From assembly GCA_014360385.1 (NCBI GenBank), contig JACIXO010000011.1, forward strand, positions 1 to 11,763: a DNA stretch of 11,763 bases, written 5' to 3'. Shown piece by piece: positions 6,229 to 11,763 of the stretch. The translations under genes were made by a program, and so were the position numbers. A model generated the notes under the pieces. The model had not been told where the DNA came from. It worked only from the letters and a program-made list of their open reading frames with translations, and ran no database searches. Position 1 is the stretch's first letter, and each line of letters opens with the position of its first letter. The stretch is from Actinomycetota bacterium (GTDB lineage: Bacteria; Actinomycetota; Humimicrobiia; Humimicrobiales; Humimicrobiaceae).

Positions 6229-7716
6229 TTATTTTTTGAATGCCAGTGAATTTATAAGATATTCTATCTGCAATCCCTTAAAACCTATCTCCCTAAGCAA
6301 CTCCTCAGGTGTATATTTTTGCCCATAGCTCCACAACTCTCGGAGAAAATCACCGGTTTTCTTTTTCTTATACCATGTGTAGTCAAACTCCTCAAGAATA
6401 TAATTTTTAAGCTGGGCTTCAAAAATCCAGGCTCTTAGATAGTTAGTGCAGTAAAAACCTTCATCTACATCCTTAAGATAAGTTTCCCAGGGATATTTCA
6501 TTAAATTCGCCTGACTTAGAATTTCCTGATATGCTCCTTCCTTACCGAAGACCTCTTTCTCACTGTGAAGAATCAGCTCATACTTAAGCTTCGCTGCATA
6601 CCGCCTCAAAAACCACAATTTAACAATGTTCGAGAAATAGATAAACCCTTTAGCATCATCCGGGTCAAACCCAACAACATCCACAAGCCAGCTTCTATCC
6701 TGCATGAGATGTTCAAAACAAAAAGCATAGCCTTCAGTTAAAGCATTGTCTCCCAAATACCTATATTCAAAATCGAGACGTGGGCTTGTGCAGCCAAAAT
6801 GTTCTGCGTGTCCGCCCTCATGAAACATAGCCTCGTAGTCATCCTGGCCACCAATTGGCATAACTACCAGATAAATCTCTTGTGGAACCTTAACTGTCGA
6901 GCAAAAAGCCCGCGGGGATTTTTTCTCCCTTTCTTCAATATCTAGATGTATATTTGGTTGCTTTCCCAGATCAATGCCCATTCCAAGAAGAGTTTCCCTG
7001 AAAAGGTCTATTAAACAGCCCTTTTTAAAAAAACTATCATACTTCTTTGCCCGTCTAAGGAAAGAAAAGTCACTTCTGCGGGAATCTTCTAGCTTTATTC
7101 CAAGCTCCTTTTCAAGAAAGCTGCCAAAGTGTTCCTCATACATATCCTGAGTTGCTTCTAAAAGCATTTCCATGTCTTCTTTAAGTCTTAAGAAATCTTC
7201 GTCTTTAAGATAGGAAAATAGCTCTACATAACTTGAAAATCCCAGATTTTCAGCCTGTAGATGGAGCTCTTCCCAGTACCTAACTAAATTCCGGTTAAAA
7301 AGTTTTTCCACTATTTCGTTTCTCCTATCATCAATCAGGTCTCTTTTCTCTTTATTAGCTTCATTGGATAGAATAACTTCTGAATACCTGTAACTAACCT
7401 CTTTTCCATCCACTTCTACTTTCGCGTTGGCTTCATCAGCACAAATTTGGTCAAATAAAGATTTAACCTTTCCCTGAAGATAACCCTCTACACAAAATTT
7501 TAGAAGATAAGAAGTCTTTTTCCTCTGCTCACCACTGCTTGTTTCCTTAAGAGTCTTAAGATACTCAACATTGTCCAGGGAAAACAAGAAATCATACTCA
7601 TCATAGATAGCACTAAAATTTACGTCTTCTTTGATTCCCGAAAAATGTAAATAGTATTCTTTCTCAAGTTTGGATATAAAGTCTTCTGAATTTTTTCTAT
7701 ACTGATCAATATCCAT
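6229..7716 (-). CDS. M3-like zinc metallopeptidase (gluzincin)
   Basis: This 495-residue protein is mostly helical and charged, with no signal peptide, so it is probably cytosolic. The zinc motif HEGGH lies at 299-303 (AMFHEGGHAEHF). A glutamate at 328 (NALTEGYAF) lies exactly 25 residues after the second histidine, the spacing of the third ligand in thimet oligopeptidase. Near the end, DEGFYCTNYLRAW (417-429) resembles the Tyr-rich substrate-binding segment of M3 enzymes. These features fit an oligopeptidase that trims short peptides in a closed channel. It is shorter than classic M3 enzymes (about 560-680 residues), so it belongs to a side branch; M2 or M32 relatives are less likely. The ATG at 7714-7716 has no visible Shine-Dalgarno, unlike its neighbours. 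The gene lies between the transketolase and apt units and may be transcribed alone. Confidence 0.82.
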   Translation of the reverse strand: MDIDQYRKNSEDFISKLEKEYYLHFSGIKEDVNFSAIYDEYDFLFSLDNVEYLKTLKETSSGEQRKKTSYLLKFCVEGYLQGKVKSLFDQICADEANAKVEVDGKEVSYRYSEVILSNEANKEKRDLIDDRRNEIVEKLFNRNLVRYWEELHLQAENLGFSSYVELFSYLKDEDFLRLKEDMEMLLEATQDMYEEHFGSFLEKELGIKLEDSRRSDFSFLRRAKKYDSFFKKGCLIDLFRETLLGMGIDLGKQPNIHLDIEEREKKSPRAFCSTVKVPQEIYLVVMPIGGQDDYEAMFHEGGHAEHFGCTSPRLDFEYRYLGDNALTEGYAFCFEHLMQDRSWLVDVVGFDPDDAKGFIYFSNIVKLWFLRRYAAKLKYELILHSEKEVFGKEGAYQEILSQANLMKYPWETYLKDVDEGFYCTNYLRAWIFEAQLKNYILEEFDYTWYKKKKTGDFLRELWSYGQKYTPEELLREIGFKGLQIEYLINSLAFKK

Positions 7717-7975
7717 TTGGTTATTTTAACTCATTTAATTTTAGCTATTTAATATTAGCCAAATTACGACTCATTTATTTCTATCACATTAATTATTTTC
7801 TAATCACTTTTCTAATCATATGCTATTTATGAGTCCATATAATATACAATAATGAATAATTAAATAATCCTCGGTGAATAATTCAGCATTACTTATCCTC
7901 ATTTCGTTTATCATCATTTATATACTACTTTTTACTCATACCGCTACTTTTACTACTTTTGATGCTTTTACTCGT

Positions 7976-8004
7976 ATTACTTTATATATTACTTTATATA
8001 TTAC
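7976..8004. repeat. 12-bp tandem repeat spanning the transketolase stop codon
   Basis: Two full copies of ATTACTTTATAT (7976-7987 and 7988-7999) plus five bases of a third (8000-8004). Read on the minus strand the unit is AGT AAT ATA TAA, so the last three residues and stop codon of the transketolase C-terminal subunit (Ser-Asn-Ile-stop) are repeated once downstream in frame. It looks like a slippage duplication that gives a backup stop. Confidence 0.75.
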
Positions 8005-8959
8005 TCTTTACCGTTTCTATAATACTACCACAATCAAAACCATAGGCAGAAATAAGCTCTTCAGGCGACCCAGAAGAACCAAATTTATCTTTAACTCCCA
8101 GTCTTATAACTCTTGTTGGATACTTAGAAGATAAAACCTCACACACTGCACTGCCAAGCCCTCCTATTATATTGTGGTCTTCGACAGTTATGACAAGGCC
8201 TGTTCTTTTCGCACTATCAACTATCATTTCTTCATCAATTGGCTTAATAGAAGCCATGTTAATAAGGTCAACTTCAATTCCTTCTTCTTCTAGCTTTTTA
8301 GCTGCCTCAAATGCAATATGGGTTGTAAATCCTGCACTTACTATTGTTGCTTTATCTCCCTCTGTCAGTTTTACTCCTCTGCCAATCTCAAAATCATAGC
8401 TTTCATTAAATATAATTGGGGCTGAACCTCTGCAGAGCCGAAGATAGCATGGGCCATCATACTCCACTATCTTATCAATAGCTTTTCGTGTTTCAGTTGC
8501 ATCAGCAGGCGAAATCACTACAATATTTGGTATTGATCTCATTATAGATACATCCTCTATAGCCTGGTGAGTTGCTCCGTCCTCGCCTATTGAAATTCCA
8601 GCGTGGGTAGCGCATATCTTAACATTTAGTCTGGGATAAGCCACAGAAATACTTACCTGATCGCAAGCTCTTTTAGAAGCAAATACTGCAAAGGTGGAAG
8701 CAAAAGGAATTTTACCCATTGCTGCAAGCCCGGCAGCAACGCTCATCATATTTGCCTCTGCTATCCCAAAATTAAAAAACCTATCAGGAAACTTCTTAGC
8801 AAAAATAGAAGTCATTGTTGATTTCGACAAATCACAATCAAGAACTACAATATCTTTGTTTGTCTCACCAAGTTCTGCAATTTTCTCCCCGTAGGCAACC
8901 CTGGTAGCAATTTTTTTGTCTCCTTCATACAAAATCTTTTTCACATTTTCAGGAATCAT
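7994..8959 (-). CDS. Transketolase, C-terminal subunit
   Basis: This 321-residue protein is the pyrimidine-binding and C-terminal half of a split transketolase. The conserved FNFGIAEANMM (62-72) carries the catalytic glutamate (E68) that activates the thiamine diphosphate ring. THAGISIGEDGATHQAIEDV (118-137) lines the active site. The C-terminal third, with VITVEDHNIIGGLGSAV, is the transketolase C domain. It acts with the N-terminal subunit encoded just upstream to move two-carbon units between sugar phosphates in the non-oxidative pentose phosphate pathway. DXS-like or dehydrogenase E1 roles are less likely given the paired TktA2/TktB2-type organisation. AAAGGA lies five bases before the ATG. 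A seven-codon ORF (8979-8956) overlaps the start in an ATGA arrangement, probably by chance. The gap from the upstream subunit is 160 nt, unusually long for such a pair. Confidence 0.95.
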   Translation of the reverse strand: MIPENVKKILYEGDKKIATRVAYGEKIAELGETNKDIVVLDCDLSKSTMTSIFAKKFPDRFFNFGIAEANMMSVAAGLAAMGKIPFASTFAVFASKRACDQVSISVAYPRLNVKICATHAGISIGEDGATHQAIEDVSIMRSIPNIVVISPADATETRKAIDKIVEYDGPCYLRLCRGSAPIIFNESYDFEIGRGVKLTEGDKATIVSAGFTTHIAFEAAKKLEEEGIEVDLINMASIKPIDEEMIVDSAKRTGLVITVEDHNIIGGLGSAVCEVLSSKYPTRVIRLGVKDKFGSSGSPEELISAYGFDCGSIIETVKSNI

Positions 8960-9119
8960 AGCAGTCCTTTCTCTACCATATTTATATTTTTTCCATCATC
9001 TTTACATCATAACTGTCAGATCAACTTCTTCTTAAATTTAATTTTTATCTTTTAGACTATCTCCTCTGCATGCTAAATAATAAATTCTATTTTTTTACTA
9101 ACTATATTTCAGCTAAAAC

Positions 9120-9956
9120 CTATTCAGCTCCCTCACCACAAAGAGAGGCGAGTGCTTTTTCTTTTTCTTCCTTACTCGGAGCCTTTCCATGCCAGTCACA
9201 TACATTTTCCATAAAGTACACACCTTTTCCTTTGGTGGTGTGGGCAATAATACATACTGGCTTCCCTTTTGTCTCTATAGCCCTTCCTATAGCACTATCA
9301 ATCTGGTCAAAATTATGCCCGTCTATTTCTATAACTTCCCATCCAAAGGCTCTCCATTTCTCAGCCAGAGGCTCTGTATTCATAACATCTTTTGTAAATC
9401 CATCTATCTGAAGCCCATTTTTATCAACAATCGCTATAAGGTTATCAAGCTTATAGTGAGCTGCTGCCATAGCTGCTTCCCAGATCTGGCCTTCATTGCA
9501 CTCACCATCTCCAACTATAGCAAATATCTTGCACCCAAGATTATCAAGCTTTGCTCCGATAGCCATCCCCACAGCGCAAGAAAGCCCCTGACCAAGGGAG
9601 CCAGTAGTCATATCTACGCCAGGTGTTTTTCTCATGTCAGGATGGCCCTGCAGAATACTGCCATATTTTCTAAGTTTTTTAAGATGAGATTTATCAAAAT
9701 AACCTTTTTCAGCAAGTGCTGCATACCATACAGGACATGCATGACCCTTGGATAAAACTACCCTATCTCTATCTTTTTTATCAGGATTTTTAGGATCAAC
9801 ATTCAATATCCCGCTAAAATAAAGATATGAAAATACATCAGCCATTGAAAGAGACCCGCCAGAATGTCCTGAGCCTGCTTCGCATAACATCTCAAGAATG
9901 TCTATCCTGAGTTTTTTTGCCATTTCAGTAAGTTCCTTCTTTCTTACTTCATCCAT
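9120..9956 (-). CDS. Transketolase, N-terminal subunit
   Basis: This 278-residue protein is the pyrophosphate-binding half of a split transketolase. It shows AGSGHSGGSLSMAD (27-40) with H31, LSKGHA (68-73) with H72, TTGSLGQGLS (117-126), and the thiamine diphosphate motif from GDG (149-151) through ECNEGQIWEA to VDKN (177-180), which binds the diphosphate through Mg2+. These histidines are the conserved substrate and cofactor contacts of transketolases. It requires the partner subunit encoded downstream for a complete active site. AGAAAGG lies seven bases before the ATG. A promoter with an 11-bp-spaced direct repeat lies directly upstream. Together the halves interconvert xylulose-5-phosphate, ribose-5-phosphate and erythrose-4-phosphate. 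Confidence 0.96.
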   Translation of the reverse strand: MDEVRKKELTEMAKKLRIDILEMLCEAGSGHSGGSLSMADVFSYLYFSGILNVDPKNPDKKDRDRVVLSKGHACPVWYAALAEKGYFDKSHLKKLRKYGSILQGHPDMRKTPGVDMTTGSLGQGLSCAVGMAIGAKLDNLGCKIFAIVGDGECNEGQIWEAAMAAAHYKLDNLIAIVDKNGLQIDGFTKDVMNTEPLAEKWRAFGWEVIEIDGHNFDQIDSAIGRAIETKGKPVCIIAHTTKGKGVYFMENVCDWHGKAPSKEEKEKALASLCGEGAE

Positions 9957-9980
9957 TTCCCAACCTTTCTCTATTTTTTT

Positions 9981-10001
9981 TATAAGTTTAATATAAGTTT
10001 A
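9981..10001. repeat. 10-bp direct repeat within the transketolase promoter
   Basis: TATAAGTTTA occurs at 9981-9990 and 9992-10001, offset by 11 bp, about one helical turn. The copies overlap the -10 box and the start-site region, a position where a bound repressor would block transcription. No regulator can be named, and AT-rich chance repetition is possible. Confidence 0.4.
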
Positions 10002-10017
10002 TAATATGTCGTGTGAA
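9990..10017 (-). promoter_or_regulatory. Promoter of the transketolase operon
   Basis: On the minus strand, TTCACA (10012-10017), a 16-nt spacer, then TATATT (9990-9995), each 5/6 to the sigma-70 consensus. Transcription would begin near 9983, giving a leader of about 27 nt that contains the ribosome binding site. Confidence 0.55.
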
Positions 10018-10420
10018 ATATGAAACCACAAAGTAAAGAAGTAGAAAAGCTTTTTACTACCTTTAAGGACTTTTACTAATTCTATCTCAATACTACTAAA
10101 CTCTTCAAGTATATTCCCGGCCAGCTAAAGGAAAAGGAAATTATCCACTAAAGGTAAGGCAAGATGGAAATAAAGAAATTATGAGCTTGGATAGGTAAAA
10201 AGTACAAGTTCTGAAAAATGAAAATTCTTCTCATCTTTAAAACCTTCAGTTTCATTATAAACAGCCATAGAAATATAAGCTAAAATATTATAAAATTTTC
10301 TAAGATCTTGAAACAAGCCTTGAATAAATAAAAAATAAGACAGTTAAATAAATTAAAAAAACATTAAAAATAAAGCAAAAGCAAATAGCAAAGATTCAAA
10401 AACTTAGATAAATCAGAATT
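10018..10420. other. Gene-free AT-rich stretch with possible decayed coding remnants
   Basis: About 400 nt between the divergent transketolase and flavoprotein genes hold no intact gene. On the plus strand an ATG at 10020 opens MKPQSKEVEKLFTTFKDFY, stops at TAA (10077-10079), and in the same frame continues for 23 codons (ending PGQLKEKEIIH) to the next TAA at 10149. On the minus strand 10182-10343 is open for 54 codons and includes MAVYNETEGF from 10268, with no ribosome binding site. These pieces look like protein but do not join into one frame, so they may be relics of a lost gene. A small near-palindrome (about 10041-10060, AAAAGCTTTT flanked by GTAG and CTAC) is present. The last 100 nt are very A-rich. 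I see no riboswitch and no clear promoter for the flavoprotein. Confidence 0.4.
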
Positions 10421-11763
10421 TTGTACAAGAATAGCCTTTTTAAAAATCTTCTTATAATTGGAGGAAATGTAGCAGGCCTTGCAGCAGCAAGCCAGGCACG
10501 AAGAACTAACCCCCAGCTAGACATCACTGTACTTGAAGCAGGTAAATATGTCTCGTACGGAAGTTGTGGTCTTCCATACTTTCTTTCAGGTGAGATTTCA
10601 AAATTCGAGGACCTTTTTGCGTATCCAGTAAGTTTTTTTGAAGAGAAAAGAAATATAAAGATACTCTTAAACCACAAAGTCGTGGCTATAAACCCCTCAA
10701 AAAAAGAAGTTATAGTAGAGGAGCCTGAGGTAAACGATGACAATCCAAATTATCAATCAAATTATCAACCATCTCATCAATCAAATGGTAACCAATCCAC
10801 AAGAACTAAAACTTTTACTTACGACAAACTTATAATTTGTAGTGGCAGCCTACCTGTAGACCCCCCTGTTCCAGGAATTTCAGCTCCCAACGTATTCAGA
10901 TTTAGAACTGTAGATGACGTTCTAAAACTAAAATCTTTCATCAACAAGACAGGTCCCGGAAAGGCGGTAGTAATAGGTGGAAGTTCTATAGGATTTCTTG
11001 TTGCAGAAGCCCTTATCAAACTTGGAATAAAAGCCACAGTAATAGAAAAAGAAAGAAAGATATTTAAAGACTATGAAGATGAAATCAGTGAAATTTTACA
11101 CAAAAAAGCTAAAATAAGCGGAATTGACATCTTTACAAGTAGCAGAGTTACTTCAATAAGGTTAGACCAAGTGGGAAGAGCTATTTCTTGTATGATAAAA
11201 GTTTCAAATGAAGTTTCAAGTGAAAGTTCTAATGAAGCGGATTCAGATGAAGGTGATTCGAATGGAGGTGAAATATTTTACATTGATACAGACTTTATAG
11301 TTTTAGCTACAGGTATTGTTGCAAATACAGGCTTTCTTTCAGGTACTTCTATTGATCTTGGAGTAAATAGAGCAATAAAAGTCTCCCCAAAGCTCCAGAC
11401 CTCTTATCTTAATATATATGCTGCCGGTGACTGCTGCATAGTAAAAAACCTTGTAACTGGAAAAGACGATTATATTCCTACTGCCAACAACGCTGCAAAA
11501 ATGGGAAGAATTGCAGGAGAAAATGCAGCAGGTGGAGATGAAATATTCCCAGGTTCTGTTGGAACAAAGATAGACAGAGTATTCGGCCTTGAAATAGCAA
11601 AAACAGGAATAACCCTAAACCAGGCAAACGAACTTGGATTTAACGCTTTTAAAATAAGTGATAGCTACCCTTCACATGTAAAAGCCCTTCCTGGTGCTGA
11701 GAGTATTACCATAACCATTATCGTGGACTCTGCTTCAAGGAAACTTTTGGGTGCTCAAATGAT
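10421..11763 (+). CDS. FAD-dependent pyridine nucleotide-disulfide oxidoreductase (CoA-disulfide reductase/NADH oxidase type), 3' end missing
   Basis: At least 447 codons run off the right edge. An N-terminal FAD motif IIGGNVAG (12-19) leads to E39 at the end of the second strand. The redox motif SYGSCGLPYF (45-54) carries the single active-site Cys49 of the CoA-disulfide reductase/NADH oxidase family. GGSSIG (186-191) is the NAD(P)H motif, and AAGD (334-337) the second FAD contact. The C-terminal dimerisation domain has begun but is cut off. Such enzymes reduce CoA disulfide, polysulfide or O2 with NAD(P)H; these cannot be told apart here. Two low-complexity insertions are unusual: an Asn/Gln/Ser-rich one (about 102-130) and a Ser/Glu/Asp-rich one (about 262-284). 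No ATG fits the N-terminus. The frame opens at 10412 after a TAA, and TTG at 10421 is the best start, without a visible Shine-Dalgarno. Confidence 0.85.
   Translation, partial: MYKNSLFKNLLIIGGNVAGLAAASQARRTNPQLDITVLEAGKYVSYGSCGLPYFLSGEISKFEDLFAYPVSFFEEKRNIKILLNHKVVAINPSKKEVIVEEPEVNDDNPNYQSNYQPSHQSNGNQSTRTKTFTYDKLIICSGSLPVDPPVPGISAPNVFRFRTVDDVLKLKSFINKTGPGKAVVIGGSSIGFLVAEALIKLGIKATVIEKERKIFKDYEDEISEILHKKAKISGIDIFTSSRVTSIRLDQVGRAISCMIKVSNEVSSESSNEADSDEGDSNGGEIFYIDTDFIVLATGIVANTGFLSGTSIDLGVNRAIKVSPKLQTSYLNIYAAGDCCIVKNLVTGKDDYIPTANNAAKMGRIAGENAAGGDEIFPGSVGTKIDRVFGLEIAKTGITLNQANELGFNAFKISDSYPSHVKALPGAESITITIIVDSASRKLLGAQM

Noticed and set aside
7816..7917. 33-residue minus-strand ORF between the transketolase and peptidase genes
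   Set aside because: No ribosome binding site, AT-driven composition and no recognisable family.
7874..8134. 86-codon plus-strand ORF rich in Thr, Ile and Leu
   Set aside because: It overlaps the end of the transketolase C-subunit gene antisense and reads through simple repeats; its composition is low complexity.
9189..9755. 188-codon plus-strand ORF
   Set aside because: It lies entirely antisense to the transketolase N-subunit gene, which is certain; it is a shadow frame.

Overview
The window is AT-rich bacterial chromosome with strong GGAGG-type ribosome binding sites, ATG and TTG starts and short gaps between genes. The gene content includes an iron-type alcohol dehydrogenase, a two-subunit transketolase, a tiny RCKP-type rubredoxin-like protein, a CPA2 cation/proton antiporter and a CoA-disulfide-reductase/NADH-oxidase-type flavoprotein. 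Together these suggest an anaerobic, low-GC, Firmicutes-like organism, possibly a halophile or alkaliphile. That is inference from gene content; no rRNA or tRNA is present to settle it.

Layout. Positions 1-500 (minus) hold a small ribbon-helix-helix-like protein and, downstream, an open frame that runs off the left edge. Positions 589-1902 (minus) encode an iron-containing alcohol dehydrogenase. Its upstream region carries a second in-frame start and a 30-bp near-perfect direct repeat. From 2217 to 4747 the plus strand encodes the antiporter, a two-CBS-domain protein preceded by an overlapping 41-codon ORF, and a TIGR00725/LOG-like nucleotide-binding protein. From 6058 down to 4843 (minus) lie adenine phosphoribosyltransferase (apt), a DUF1844 protein and the 34-residue rubredoxin-like protein, which look like one transcription unit. 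An M3-like zinc metallopeptidase occupies 6229-7716 (minus). The transketolase halves (9956-9120, then 8959-7994, minus) form a second operon. The last gene, from about 10421 on the plus strand, is an FAD/NAD(P)H disulfide oxidoreductase cut by the window end.

Functional links. The transketolase pair supplies non-oxidative pentose phosphate interconversion, which feeds ribose-5-phosphate and thus PRPP, the co-substrate of Apt. The alcohol dehydrogenase and the flavoprotein both act on NAD(P)H. The antiporter suits ion or pH homeostasis, and the CBS protein next to it may sense adenylates, although no physical link to the antiporter is visible.

Most of the window is ordinary housekeeping. The points that deserve attention are small: the dual start and repeat before the alcohol dehydrogenase, the overlapping ORF before the CBS gene, the rubredoxin-like microprotein with an open frame beyond its stop, the 160-nt gap inside the transketolase operon, low-complexity insertions in the flavoprotein, and a 400-nt gene-free stretch that looks like decayed coding sequence. 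I found no CRISPR array, tRNA, rRNA, intact insertion sequence, recognisable riboswitch or convincing intrinsic terminator. I do not see a clear new multi-gene system.
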